A stretch of 64,000 nt of DNA, taken from contig JAMXBB010000006.1 in the NCBI GenBank assembly GCA_024138015.1, positions 75,432,853-75,496,852 of the forward strand, read 5' to 3'. Each line of letters begins with the position of its first letter. Positions within the stretch are counted from its first letter, which is position 1. Positions 1 through 12,537 of this stretch are shown here, one piece after another. The notes beneath the pieces were generated by a model. It did no database searches. It worked only from the letters and a program-made list of their open reading frames with translations, and was not told the DNA's origin. The translations under genes and the position numbers were made by a program. Source of the DNA: Lumnitzera littorea (Eukaryota > Streptophyta > Magnoliopsida > Myrtales > Combretaceae).

Positions 1-1444
1 CACAGTAGGGAAAGCTTATGAGAATTTAGGTTTGACCAGTAGCTAACTTGGAAACCATTTTTATATTTTCATAGGTGTAATAAATAGGTAAGGACTACAT
101 CACGAAGTATAGGATATTACACTATTGTTAAGCTTAGGTAAGTAGATCTAACCCATACTTGGAGTAGATATACTGCTACTCATAACACCACGTGTTGTTT
201 AATGCTACGTTGATTGAATATGGGTATATCATGGGTAAATTGATATGATACTATAATGGATACTAATGTGGTGATTTTGAATGATAGTAACTATATCTAG
301 TTAAACTATTATGCTTCTATGTTACATGACAATTTGTGCTTATGATTGATTGTACTAACTAGGGAAGTTGAGTGATTGCTAACTCAATCTTCTAGGTGTT
401 CACTAAAGTGAACCTAAAGTAAGATACTAAAATTCAACTAAAGAGAGTTCGAAAACTAGAATTAGATTACTAAGTTGAATAAAACTGAAAGACCGGTCGT
501 ATTAAGTGATATACTTGAGTTGTTATTGTATATCATGGCATAGCATGGCATGGCATGTTACAAAAGGGACCTATGGGTCAGAACTTTCAGAATGAGGCTT
601 ACAAGTGATCAAGGAAAGAATATGGTTTTATGAACTCAGTTTTTGAAAGCATATAAATTACATTGCCCAAACATTGTGACTATTTTGATAATCAAATTTA
701 GTAGACTACAGTATGTAGTCTAATTTGGCAATGTTACCACTTTGATTTAGTGAACTACAGTGTATAGTCTAATTTTGTAAAGCAAAGTTGGGGGTCCTAC
801 TCCTAAGCAACTCCTTATTGCCCATAGATTCCTAGATGTTGTATCTAGATGCCCAACTATGTCGACTATCTAAAAGAAGATTGGAGGACATAAGATATCA
901 ATACCAATATATGCCACGTACATAAGTATAGCATATTGCAATACTAACAGTAAATGCCTGGTTAGGCAAATGCATATGTGAAGTTAAGCCTATAGGTTAT
1001 GATTGAAATGTTTCAGTTGCAATATGTAGTATTGTCTATCATATTTTCTATATTATATTGTTCGTTATCTACTCTCACTCAACTTCAATAGTTGAGGGGA
1101 TAAAATGTTTTGTCCTCAAGTTAACTACAACATGAAGGACTCAATACTAAGGGAGGATATTTAAACTGAGACCATAAATTGGAGTCAACAACTTTTGTAT
1201 GGAACCTATACTAGGTCAGGAACCCTATAATTGTGAAGTTGACAAAGGAAAAAGCTAGTTCATGTTTTGATATAAATATTATGTTGTATACATAAGATGT
1301 AATAGAATATCTAACTAAACTTCAATGTAATAACCCTTTTATTATGTAAACAATGTTGTCTTTTGATAAATGAATAAGTTAAGTTAAGTTTTCAATAGGT
1401 ACTCTTATGCGATGGTGTATTCCATGCTAAGTTGGGATGTGATA
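1..1444 (+). mobile_element. 3' part of a 3.3-kb gypsy-type LTR (copy A)
   Basis: This stretch aligns along its length with 5500-6972 and 46200-47706, which are the 3' halves of two complete LTRs of the same family. Its end matches their GGATGTGACA terminus except that the final CA has become TA, which places the boundary at about 1444. The 5' half and any upstream target duplication lie outside the window. It contains the hairpin block at about 700-770 that is characteristic of the family. There is no coding sequence. Whether it is a solo LTR or part of a longer element cannot be decided here. Confidence 0.85.
702..722. repeat. Perfect 9-bp-stem hairpin in LTR copy A
   Basis: TAGACTACA at 702-710 is followed by a 3-nt loop and by its exact inverse complement TGTAGTCTA at 714-722. 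A weaker relative follows at about 750-770. Equivalent hairpins occur at the same place in copies B and C, so this belongs to the LTR family and is not a chance palindrome. Confidence 0.85.
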
Positions 1445-3687
1445 GTTCATTCAGAATTTTAGTTCCGTAGCCACATGTGAGTCTTGTAGTTGACAAATAG
1501 GGAATTAGTTAGTAAATTTAGGGTATTAGTGAAACTAACCCAATTAACCTACAAATTTACAAGTGAGCTCAAGAATTTGGTCGAGAAGACCCCGTAGACT
1601 TGGATAATAAAAATATAATAATATAGCTAAGATAGTAGAATTTCACTATACTATTTAATAGTTATTAAAATCACATAAAATAAGCTTCAATAGCTCGTAA
1701 ATTTTTTAAGATAAATTATATACGTAATAAAAATATTATATGATACAAAAATAATATATAGAATATATGTATATACACCTATTGTAATTATTATGTGTAA
1801 ATAAATACCTGTAATAAATTGAAATACCCAAAAATATTAGAAATAAGCTAAGATAAGTAAGGAAAAATAAAAAGAAAAAATGAAAACAAGAATAGGGCAG
1901 CTAGAACAACTTGAATTTGGTGTGGTAAAAGATTGGACAAATGTTGGAGAAATTGATTAAGGGAAGGACCTTTTGGTTTTAAGCAAATTAAAAGGGCAAA
2001 AAGAAAAAAAATTTAGAAAGAAAAATTCTTCTTAACACATCCAAAAGCTCTAAAAAATTATGGAAAACATTGCATGAATATTCTATATGCAAAGCAAGAT
2101 CTAGGAAAAATAATCTTTGGATTAAGGGATAGAAGAAGTGAATTTAGAGATTATGCAAAAATTAGGTGCAAAGTTGAGTAGTTGGAAGTTTGTGGGTATA
2201 AGTAGTTGCTAGACGTGAACCAACCTCACCATCATATGGAGTGGCCCATGCCCACGCTAGTTGACAAATAGGTGGCTACCACTAGTGGTTGGAGCTTAGA
2301 ATTCCATTGAGTGTCTCATTTCATTTGATTTTACAAAATTCAATAGAAATATTAAAAGTAATTAGAAAATTTTCCAAAAATTTATTCCTCCATATTTTGA
2401 TGAGTAAAATCTAGGAAAAATATTGTTTTGTAAAAAATTAATAGCTATAGTATGCTGCCTTAAGAAATTGATGAAATTGAGTTATTTTCGATATTGAAAT
2501 AAATGAGTTAAATGACATAGTTTTGATCTCAAAAATTTTCTATAAACTGCCTTATTCTTATATTACATTTCTTTAAAAATATTTTGAATAAAACTATTTT
2601 CTACATTTTTCATAATTTTTAGCCCCTAAATTATAATTAAAATGGCATTTTTAATGAAATTAATGGAACTTCCCTTAATTACCTCATTTTGATTCTAAGC
2701 TTCACTGATTTTTAATGTATTTTATGCTATATGGATGATGCCAGAAGGAGGTTTTATTGGAATAAGTTAAGAAAATCAAGAATATGTCACTTATATGTGT
2801 AATTGGGTAGTATGAGAATTGAGAATTGGTGAGTGGTGATGTGTTAGAAGAGGATTCGGGAGAGTAATGAAGTGGTGAAGTGTTAAATGAAGTATTGAAT
2901 TGGTTTCTTAAACTAAAACCTAGGAGAAAAGTGAGCAAATCAATTAACTATAGGAATTTAGTTAAGAGCAAATGATAACTTAAAGGAAATAGAAGGCAAG
3001 TATTCCGCTAGGTACTAACTCAGAAGTTCATTCAAAGGAAAAATTTGAAGAGAAGTATAATCAAGGGAAGCTCAGAGGAATACTTGAAGTTGGCTAAGCT
3101 TAAAGAATATCTTGCCAAGAGAACAAAAATTGAGTAGACTACACGGTTAGCTCAAAAGATGCCTTAGAGTATACTTGAAGTGAAAATAGATGAATGTGAG
3201 CACTCAAAAGCTATCTTAGAGGATAATCAATAGGAAAACTTGGGTATCTATCCAACTCAGAAGACGATTCAAATGTTAATCTTGTTAAAACCTTAACTTT
3301 GATATGAATCAAGGGATAACTTAGAAGCTTTCAATTTAAGATCTTCAAGTAAAGGGTACCTATTGAAAAATCTTAGGGATGTGCCAACCTTAGAGATTAA
3401 CTTAGAAGTTAAATCTATAGTGAACTCTAAAGCATATCTAGTTTAAAGGATAGCTTAGAAGTTTCTCCAATTAAATACTTCAAGGGTATCTTGACTCAAG
3501 GAATAGCTTAAAAGGTAACCAAGGTGAAATAAACTTATAACACTATTATAAACTTTCAATACTTAAGGTATAGGATAATAAACTAATAATTAATCGACTT
3601 GATTCTCATATAGATGAGTAAATTAGCAATATTTCATAACTTATATACAAAATAAAGTACTAAATTGGAGTAAATATCAAGAGATTA
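1445..3687 (+). other. AT-rich non-coding sequence, left part of old LTR-like block P
   Basis: No gene is visible. The general layout (long AT-rich 5' part, alternating TA/TATA-rich tracts, the phrase TTTTGAATAAAACT near 2583) resembles the 5' half of the 3.3-kb LTRs without aligning closely. It is probably an older, related long LTR. It continues at 6978 after solo LTR B, because B is flanked by a perfect target duplication. The short open frame near 2702-2938 on the minus strand has no recognisable domain. Confidence 0.5.
3000..3530. repeat. Degenerate tandem repeat with an AACTTAGAAG-like core
   Basis: A motif resembling (T)AACTTAGAAG or GCTCAGAAG recurs roughly every 50-80 bases, often with TACTTGAAG or TACTTCAAG nearby (for example near 3019, 3070-3085, 3143-3180, 3253, 3320, 3403, 3454 and 3510). 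Unit lengths vary and the units are strongly diverged. It looks like an old minisatellite inside the LTR-like block P. Confidence 0.5.
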
Positions 3688-4264
3688 TGTAATACCCTAG
3701 GATTTCTAACCAATACAATAATCCTAAAATCTAAGCTCCTAAATTTAGGGCGCTAGACTATGTTATCTATTTTATTTTAAACTTTATAGTAAGGTTAGAA
3801 AAGTTAGACAAAATAATTCTAGTAAAGTCAATTTCTCAAAATAAACTATACAAAAGGATTAATTTTAAAAAAACATCAATTTATCGATAAAGTCAATAAA
3901 GATAGAAAACGTAAAATTTGAGCTTTTAAATATAGTGAAATATTAAAGATAAGTTATTTAACTTAAAAAAATGATAAATGAAATTGAATTATATATAATA
4001 TACATGTATTTACATATGATATGCATTATATGTATTAAATATACACATATAATAATAATAATAAATTATCAAAATAAGGGAAATTAATATAAAATAAAAA
4101 AAATGATTGGATGAGTCATCAAATGATGAGACCTAGGATTAATTGGAAAACATGAGTCAATACCTGATTAACTAGAGAATTACACATAATACCTAGGAAA
4201 ATGAAAAATTTACATGTGGCATACTTATGTCCAATTTTTATTAAATTAAGCAAACTTGAAAAAA

Positions 4265-4272
4265 TATAAATA
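4265..4272 (+). promoter_or_regulatory. LTR promoter TATA box, copy B
   Basis: TATAAATA lies about 580 bases into the LTR and is followed by AGGACTC. Copy C has the same box at 44963-44970 in the same context. This marks the U3/R part of the LTR and confirms the plus orientation. Confidence 0.6.
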
Positions 4273-6174
4273 GGACTCATACCCTCAATTATAGTATTTT
4301 AGAACTCTAAAAATAAAATAACACAATTTAGAAAAATTAGAAAAAAATAAAATAAAATAAAAATAGAACAAGAAATAGGGTTAGAATTAGTCAAGGCAGT
4401 TCATGTACCAAGCCATAATCTGACTATGAGTGACTTGGGGATTAAAGAGATGGTGGTGTACCTAGTTGTTCCAATAAGGTGAGACATTCAGTGATGCCCA
4501 ATGGCGATAAGTTTCGATGAACCAATTTTTTGCCCATAACTTGTCTAATTTTCTAAAAATATTAAATGCTGTTAATTAATTACGAAATTTGGTTTTATAG
4601 GGTTATTTTAGGTGTATATTAATATGGAAATTTTATTTTAGTTAAATAATGATTGGAAATATAGGGTCCGTAAGAATATTCCCTATTAAGACTAAAATTG
4701 AATTAATTTTTATAAATATTAAATGATGTTGTTTTAAGCTCAATTTTTATATATAATACACCCAATATATATATATTTAATTTTGGTAACAAGAAGTTTT
4801 TAATTTAAGCAATTTTACTATTTCTTATAATTATTTTGAATAAAACTGCCAATTTTATTGAATTATTAAAATAATTAGTTTTTGATCATATTAATAAATG
4901 AGCCCTATAAGTTTTGACTTCTAGAAGTTTATAACGATATTTGTAACAATTAATTTTTATCTCACACATAAATTTGTTTATTTATCCTAATTTTTCGTAA
5001 TTTCAAATTAAAACCGCTATTTTCATAAAAATAGATAATAGCTAGTTTAGTGTAATTCATTGTTAATAATTAAATTACATATTTTTGTGAGCCTAGAGGA
5101 TTTTTCGTGAAATTAATTATGTATTTTTTAAATAAAGACCTATATATTAACTTAATATGTAATATATTAATTAGTACTAGTAAAATATTTGACATATTCG
5201 TGTAAAATGAACACTTTTGGATATAGTAAGGCTTGCTAGTCAAGTTTGGAAGGTTGGATTTTTAAGACTTCTAATTTAGAATCAAAGCCTCTTCGAGTTA
5301 ATTATGAAGTTACGATAGTATATGGTCAAGTCGGTACTAAGAAAAGGGTATTTTTAGACTTTCACAATATTGATAAACTTGATTCTTAAGATATCTCAAT
5401 AGTACTCAAAATAACGATCATGAGGATATAAAGTTTATTGAAATCAGATAAAGAATGAGTAAGATACAGTCAAATGAAGTTTAAAAACGTGGTAATGAAA
5501 GCTTATACGAGTTTGGGTTTATGTCATACTTGATTTGAACACTGTGTTATATTTTCATAGATGTAACAATTAAGGAAGGACCATGTCATGAAGTTTAAGA
5601 TTTTATGCTATTATAAGGCCTGGGTAAGTAGATTTAACCCATGCTTGGAGTAGATATATTGCTACTCATAATACTATATGTTGTTTGATGCTATGTCAAT
5701 TGAATATGACTACATCTTAAGTGAACCAATATGCTACTATGATGGATGCTAGTGTGGTGATTTTGAATGACAGTAGCTGCATCTTGGTTAGACTATTATG
5801 CTACTATGTTAGGTGTTGATGTGGTGTTTACAAATGATTGTACTAACTTAGAGAGTTGAGGGAATGCTAACTTAATCTTCTAAGTGATCACCTAAGCAAG
5901 CCCTCAGTGAGATGCTAAGTTTCTCCTAAGGAGAGTTCGAAAACCAGAATCAGATGACTAGTTTGAATAAATCTTAAGGACTAGTTGTACTGAATGACGT
6001 ACTTGAATTGTTACTACATAGCATGGCATGGCATTGCATAAAAGAGACCTATGGGTCAAAATTTTCAAAATGAGGCTTCCAAGTGATCATAGAAAATACA
6101 TGGCTTTATGAACTCAATTTTTGGAAGCATATAACTTTACATTGCCTGAACATCTTGACTATTTTAATTGTTAG

Positions 6175-6345
6175 ATTTGGTAAACTACAGTATGTAGTCT
6201 AATTTGGCCTTGTTGCCTCTTTGATTTGGTGAACTACAATGTGTAGTCTAAAGTTTGTAAAACAAAGTTGGGGGTCTTACTTCCAGATAACTCCTTATTT
6301 CCTTTTTTGATATTGGTAGACTACTATATTGTGTAGTTCAATTTG
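6175..6345. repeat. Three related hairpin repeats in LTR copy B
   Basis: Three diverged copies of a unit built on ACTACA...TGTAGT with the spacer TCTAATTTGG are centred near 6190, 6240 and 6335. They are separated by text containing GGGGTC and ACTCCTTATT. Copies A and C carry the same series, showing a conserved internal array within this LTR family. Confidence 0.75.
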
Positions 6346-6977
6346 GTAGGGGTCCTACTCCTAAGCAACTCCTTATTACCTTAGGTTCTTGGACATTATA
6401 TTTAGACGCCTAACTATGTTAACTAACAAGATGAAAATTGGAAGGGCATATCGATATCAATGTATCCAATGTGCACGAGCATAGCATGTTGCATTAGTAG
6501 CAATAAATGCTTAGTTGGGCTAATGTATATGTGAAGCTAAACCTACTAGTTATGATTGAAATGTTTTAGTTGTGATATTGGTTATATTGTGTTGTTTGTT
6601 ATCCACTCTCACTCAGCTTTAGAGAGTTAAGGGGATATAATATTTTATCCTCAAATTAACACAATCGCAAAGGGCCCAACAGTAGGGGGAATGTATATTG
6701 AGAGTGGAGTTAGAGTCAATGACTTTTGTATGGAACTTGTACTAAGTTAAGAATCCTACTATTATGAAGATGACAAAAGAAGCTGGTTCATATTTTGATG
6801 TAAATATTATGTTGTATACATAAGTTGCAACTGAATATCCAACTGAACTCCAACGCAGCAACCCCTTTATCATGTAAACAAAGTTATCTTTTAATGAATG
6901 AGTAAGTTGAGTTAAGTTTCCAACAAGTATTCATGTATGATGGTGCATTTCGTGCTAAGCCAAGATGTGACAGATTA

Positions 6978-8244
6978 CTAACAAGGACAAGTCAACAGGC
7001 TTAGTTAGCAAGCAATTAATTTTCAAGTAAGTGGGATTAGTGTTTCACCATACTTTGAAGTATTGTTTAAGTATACTTGGAGACCTTAGTATATGTCTTG
7101 TTTATGATTGTAAGTTAGTTGCTTGTGCATATTGAACATGTGTACTTGAATATGGTTATGCTATTTTGAGTACTAGACTTATGTATTGATTGCTTCATGA
7201 TAGTACATTTTTTAGACTGTTTGAAATTGTTTGATCACCCTGAAAGCAATCTAACACAAACTTGACTTAACTACTTACTGGACCTACATTGTAACTTTTA
7301 GGGAAAACAACTAGAATTGTTAGGCCAAATACGAACCCTTCAATAAAGATAGTTGAAATGATCCTCTCCCTACCCTTAGTCAAACTAAGGGGTAGAGGCG
7401 AAGGTCACGATAAGTTTGGGAACTGTGATTCGAAATGAAGTCTTAAGCAAGTGTGTTTCTCCATTGTATGAGCCTCGATTTAGTTTAGATTCATGAAGTG
7501 TGCGACGTCAAACTCATTAACCAAGATTAAAGTAGCTGCAATTTCTTTAATCTCACAATGGACTAAATAATGTCGTGCGATAGCATTTGTTTGTACATGC
7601 ATATTATCTAACTAAACTTGCTTAAAAACCTTGATTATTCTATATTAAATATGTGCTATTGTATCTATTTCACTTACTGAGCAAGTTATCACTCATTTTC
7701 CTATAGCTATTTTGTAAGCCAATAGATACACCAATACAACTCTAAGTCCCAAAAGATTAAAGAATGGGGTCAGGGAGTGAAATTCAAGATTAATGGATTA
7801 AATTCCTATTTATTTGCCAAATTAACTGACTTATAGGGAAACCAATAGGGTTTCCACTGGTGACCCTCTAGTTTTTAACTAATGATAGTATAGTATGCTT
7901 TGTAAACCTATGAACTTTTATAAATTCTTCACTAATCACTTTAATTTGTCAAATCAATTTAACTCTTAGAACTTTCTGCTGAAAATTGAGATTTTGTACT
8001 CTTATGCTTTATAAAGCTTGATTTTATTAGACATTTAAGCTAGAAAAATTATTTTCATAAGTTGTTTTGAAGAGTTACACCACAAGTTGGTATCTATTAG
8101 ATTTAAAATTAGATAGCTCAAAGTAGTGAAGTGGTAAACACCTTATGTAAGCTATATCTACGTTAGCAGTTAAAATGGCTAGCTTTTAGCTTAGGTTGGT
8201 TTATACAGTAGGGCTGTTATGACTCCTTGGTTTAGGGCATAACA
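6978..8244 (+). mobile_element. Right part of old LTR-like block P, ending GGGCATAACA
   Basis: This is non-coding. It carries the phrase CACTTACTGAGCAAGTTATC near 7670, typical of the 3' part of chromovirus LTRs, and ends GGTTTAGGGCATAACA at 8244, a usual 3' LTR terminus in plus orientation. It is the continuation of 1445-3687 across solo LTR B. Immediately after 8244 the sequence becomes gypsy pol in mid-domain, so P is itself an insertion into pol remnant Q. The matching 5' end of P is not identified. Confidence 0.5.
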
Positions 8245-10010
8245 CTACACCCCTTACTAAGCTCATGAAGAAGAACGTTAACTTTTATTGAGGAGAAAAG
8301 CAAAGAATTTTACCAAGCTAAAGAAAAGGTTAACCTCAACCACAATGCTATCTTTACCTGACTTCAGCAAAGTCTTTGAATTGGAGTATGATGCTTCAAG
8401 CATAGGAATAAGAGCCATGCTCATGCAAGACTTATCTTATTTTGATAAGATCTATTGCTTATATTTAGTGAAATGCTCAAAGGATCAACTCTAAATTACT
8501 CTATGTATGAGAAAGAACTATATGCACATATCCAAGCTTTATAGACTCAGCAACATTACTTGTTGCCAAGAGAATTTCTTGTCTATTTCGACCATCAAAC
8601 CTTGAGGTATTTAAAGAGCCAACCAAAGTTGTCAAGGTGACAAATAAAATGGGTTAAGTTTTTAGAAGGATTCTTGTTTGTAATAAACTACAAGGGAAGA
8701 TGAATGTAGTTACGGATGCTTTATCTAGGTAGCATGCACTACTTTCTAATCTATAAACAAGATTAATGGGGTTCTCCAGCATTAAGGAAGAGTATAAGAT
8801 AAATTTTTCAAACAAATCTATGCTCAATGCACAAAGATTAGAACATTAGATGACTATTTCATAGAGGATAACTACCTCTTTTGAGTTAGCAAGCTTTGAA
8901 TACTAAGCTGCTCTATTAGTGAATTACTACTCCGAGAAGCCCATGATGGAGTCTCTTAGTTGAAATTGAGATTCTATTGGCTAAAGATGTTAAAAGATGT
9001 ACATCAAGTCATTGACAAATGTTTAACCTACAAAGAAGCCAAGAGCTAAGTAAGGAAAAGCTATGCCCTTGCCAGTTCCTACCGAACCATAAACTAACTT
9101 AAGCACGGATTTTGTTCTTGGTTTATCGAAAACAACACATGAGAAGGATTTTATGATCGTGGCCTTAGTCGATAAGTTTAACAAGATGGCACATTTTGTA
9201 TATAACAAAACTAGCAATGCTTCAGCTATTTTTTCTGTTTTTATAGGACATCATGAGATTGCATGGAATCTTGAGAAGTATAGTGTCTAACAAAGACCCA
9301 AAGTTCTTAATTCATTTCTAAAGGACCCTGTGGCATCAATTGAGAATTAAGTTTCTATTCAACACATCATGCCATCCTTAAATAGATGAATAAATAGAGG
9401 TCATCAATCACACATTAAGTTCTCTCCTCTAAGCTATAGTAGGTAAAATTAAGCTAATTAGGACAATTGTCTTCCTATTGTCTAATTTTCTTGCAATAGA
9501 TCTATCCACAATATGATTACTAAGATTCTATTCGAGGTTATCTATGGTTTCAATCCATATCTACCTCTTGACTAGGTACTAAGACCCAATTGAATACAGT
9601 GATCTAGGTATAGAAGATTGAACTTTAAACTTGTAATAGATCTATCACCGAGTTACAAAACAATTGACTCATGTTGCTAATAAGCTAGAACAAAAAGGTC
9701 GAAAACGCCAAGATAAACCATTCCAACTGGGAGACTTAGCATGGTTACATCTAAGCAAAGAGTGGTTTCTAAATGAGAGAAGGAATAAATTGTTACCCTA
9801 AGCTAAATGACCCTTCTAAATACTACAAAAGATTAATGATAATGCCTATAAGCTCAAACTTCCCTAAGGGAATAGGATCTTTAATACTTTCAACATTTTT
9901 TACTTGAGTCCCTATATAGCAAAAGATATCTTAGTAGAGGACCTCAAGGATCAAATCCTCAACAAACTAGAGAGAATGATAAGAATCAACCTTTAAGAAT
10001 GATCACACGT
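8245..10010 (+). pseudogene. Q: gypsy pol remnant (RNase H, integrase, GPY/F module)
   Basis: Read across frames, the order is an RT/RNase H junction (LPDFSKVFELEYDAS, about 8354-8400), the RNase H domain to about 8735 (ending VVTDALSR), an integrase zinc-finger region (8930-9040), the integrase core with a decayed HPQTDG segment near 9370, and a GPY/F-type module at 9721-9930 (NDNAYKLKLP, then a SPYI ending). An ITRS-AKG-like pol tail follows near 10000. Stops replace several expected Gln/Trp codons and there are several frameshifts, so the product is dead. RT proper is missing upstream, cut off at 8244 by P. It resembles D and H in this window and is the same broad gypsy lineage. Only a 68-aa open piece survives at 8288-8494. 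Confidence 0.85.
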
Positions 10011-10830
10011 TCCTAAGCCAAGGGTTTAACCAATATGGCTCAGCAAATTCTCAAGTGCTGCCTAACTCCAATTGAAGCTAACCTCCTTTACAAAGCTGAT
10101 CTCATATTGCTACTAACTTACCAACCAATCTACCTCCTTATCGAATAGGGTATAGAAGATGCCAAGTTACCTAAAGCATGCTAACCTTACTCTTCGACCA
10201 GTTCCTAAGATCACTTCCTCCACATAATGAACAGAATGGAAAGGATACTCCTAAGCTACCACTAGAAAAATCCTTCGAGTTGATTAAGATATTAAAGGAT
10301 GCTACCTTATCCTTACACAATCAAACTAATTATGTAGCAGATTGCTAGCCTCTCCTACAATGGCATGTGTTTGAGCATACCACCTAATAAAGAATATTCT
10401 ATTTCTAGAAGGATTACAAATTTGTCCTTCTACTTTTATGATAATGTTTGTACAATTTTTACCCTTTTCAGTAAATCCTAAGTATTATGTAACCTTAGGG
10501 ATTTCTAGGTATAAATACCCTTTGATGGCATTTGATGTAATCCAAATCTTCCTAATTTGTTAATGAATTACCTAAAATTTTCCCATCTTCATCATGAGAA
10601 CCCTACCCTTATAGCTCATAACAACCCTTTAGCAAGATTATGTCAACAAGCAACTCACTATCTCACACTAGTGAATCACATTTAGCAAGGTATTGGTTCA
10701 TGAGCACATGAGTGGTGAATCTTATCCACGAGTAGCTCACGAGGCTTAATCTTTTCTTTTGCATGAGTGTTAAGCCTTCTTTTGAGGAATGTGTTGTGTA
10801 TATGTATGTGTTTTCATATCATGAACTATG
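10011..10830 (+). mobile_element. LTR region between pol Q and a following gag
   Basis: The sequence after the end of pol has no further protein similarity. It contains a promoter-like GGTATAAATACCC at 10508-10520 and resembles in layout the LTR regions at 40060-40450 and 51880-52260: a run containing ACCCTTTT, then GTAACCT, then the TATA box and a CATGAG phrase near the end. Exact termini are not resolved; the LTR probably lies within 10370-10820. It sits between an integrase end and a gag fragment in the same orientation. Confidence 0.55.
10510..10517 (+). promoter_or_regulatory. TATA box of the Q/H-type LTR
   Basis: TATAAATA is flanked by GG and CCC. The same context occurs in the related LTR regions at 40171-40183 (TACAAATACCC, decayed) and 52031-52038. 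Confidence 0.5.
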
Positions 10831-11611
10831 AGATTAGAGATATTATGGAGACAAGGGAAATTGTTACCCTTGATGAGACTATCCAAGTTGCCTATAAGAT
10901 AGAAAGAAGAAGAATGATAAAAAACTGAGCCCCTTTAAGTCGGCCTTAACCTACTTGCCTTGTTCTAAACAGACTTATACAACCATAATCAAGTAAGATT
11001 GAAGAGGTTTAACCTAACCTAAGCTCCTGACCTATTGAGAAAGAACTACAAAAGAAGCATGAGAAGTGGTAAGGCTTAAGAAGAAAGATGAGAGAGATCA
11101 AGTACTTCAAATGCCAAGAATTTGGCCATATGGCAGCCTAATACTCGAATAAGAGGACTATGTCATAAAGGGAGAGACGTTGACCATTGAAGTTGACAGT
11201 ACCAACGAGGACGTAGAAAAGAAGAGAGAGACTAAACAAACCGATCTATTTAAGGAGGAGGATGTAATTTATTATAAGGAAGGAAACTTTACACCGACCA
11301 TTATGGTTTTGAGCAAAGTGATTAGTGTTAACCCTATTCTCGAGGACAAATAGCATGCGAACTTATTTTGCATTAGGTGTAAGGTCACAGGTATGTTATG
11401 TCCACTCAGTTGATAATGGGAGTTGTATTAATGTTACCTCTACATTTATGGTCCAACAACTAAAGCTATTGACCATACCCCACCTGAAGCGATACAACTT
11501 GCATTGGCTAAGTGATAAAGGAGCCTTGTAAGTCACTAGATAAGCTTTAGTGTTGATTTAGATTGGCAAGTACTAAGATAAGGTATTATATGATGTCTTA
11601 ATGATGTGTGT
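10831..11611 (+). pseudogene. gag-protease remnant in plus orientation
   Basis: The sequence encodes the C-terminal part of a gypsy gag (MNYEIRDIME, then a TLDE/IQVA helix, about 10820-10910), then a zinc knuckle at about 11103-11145. In the knuckle the first and last cysteines have become Tyr (YFKCQEFGHMAA), so it cannot bind zinc normally. An acidic linker follows, then the protease with a VDNGSC active-site motif at 11409-11426 and NVTSTFMVQQL after it. The frame breaks near 11600 at a YDVL motif that precedes the usual C-terminal protease segment. Gag residues N-terminal to MNYEIRD are missing, so gag is deleted upstream. The protease appears to resume at 22740 (GCLYILLGR), implying that 11612-22739 is inserted. 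Confidence 0.8.
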
Positions 11612-12166
11612 AGTGTCCTACCTACTAAGGCCTATTCGTTTGACACATTGATGCCTAGAGATAGATTTCTATGTTGTCTTCAAGTTAAGGATAAGGTTAA
11701 TTAGAAACCAAGCATAGTTCAAAATTTATAACATCACATAATTATAAAGAATCATGGAAGCATCTTTTAGGATACAAAACATAAAGGCTTCATACTACTT
11801 AAGTCAATCGAAGTAACATAATTAACATAATAGTTTCTCGCTCTCAATTTATCCCTATCCCCGAAACTAGGCTCTAGTGTTATCTCTAACTCCATATCCT
11901 AAGGTTAGAACAAAGGCAACCCTTCAACATCGAGCTAAGCGAGCAAAAGCAAATAATAAATAATAAATAGCAATATGAGCATATCCAATTACAATTTACT
12001 ACTATTGTCACAACAATTGTAGCAATTAGTTTTATCAAATATAATCAAGCTTAGTATAATTTAATAATCAATAGATACTTATGCATGCAATGATATGCCA
12101 TGCTAATACACATGATATGCATTGGCCAATATCCTAACCAAGCAAATAATGAGGGACACATAGAGG

Positions 12167-12270
12167 CTCCAGGGCAAAATTATTTGAGCAACACTTAGGT
12201 ACTCTCGAGTAGAATTATATGAGCAGCACTTGATAGCTTTTGAGCAAAATATTCGAGCGGCACTTAGTGG
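12167..12270. repeat. Three 35-bp tandem repeats inside LTR N
   Basis: Units at 12167-12201, 12202-12236 and 12237-12270 share a GAG-ARAATTAT-TGAGC-RCACTT pattern, with roughly one base in five differing between units. Confidence 0.75.
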
Positions 12271-12338
12271 CTTAGAAACTGAGCATGCATATCTATACGA
12301 TGAAAATTGAGCTATATAAACTAAACTTTACAAAAACC

Positions 12339-12537
12339 ATGACCTATAGGTCCCTTCATGGAAATTGAACTATCAGTATGACCCTTAGGACATTTTTTTT
12401 TCTTTTTAACTTAAACCAAGATTTTAAAACATGACTCTTAGGTTATTTAATCAAACTGAGCTTTAAAGCATGACCCTTGGATCCTTTAATTAAAACTAAG
12501 CTCCATAAAAATATGGCCCTTAAACCATTTTTGTATC
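12339..12537. repeat. Tandem array of about five diverged 40-50 bp units inside LTR N
   Basis: Units begin ATGACC or ATGACY, carry CTTAGG-like text and an AACTGAGCTT-like second half, at about 12339, 12380, 12432, 12470 and 12514. Spacing varies by indels. Confidence 0.6.

Larger units (their letters stand above)
3688..6972 (+). mobile_element. Complete solo LTR (copy B), 3285 bp
   Basis: It starts TGTAATACCC and ends GATGTGACA. The bases just before (3683-3687) and just after (6973-6977) are both GATTA, a perfect 5-bp target duplication. No internal region, primer site or second LTR is present, so this is a solo LTR left by LTR-LTR recombination. It aligns end to end with 44400-47706 and its 3' half with 1-1444. 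It contains a TATA box at 4265 and three hairpin repeats at about 6175-6345. The family is a long-LTR gypsy type; no internal sequence in this window can be tied to it. Confidence 0.93.
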
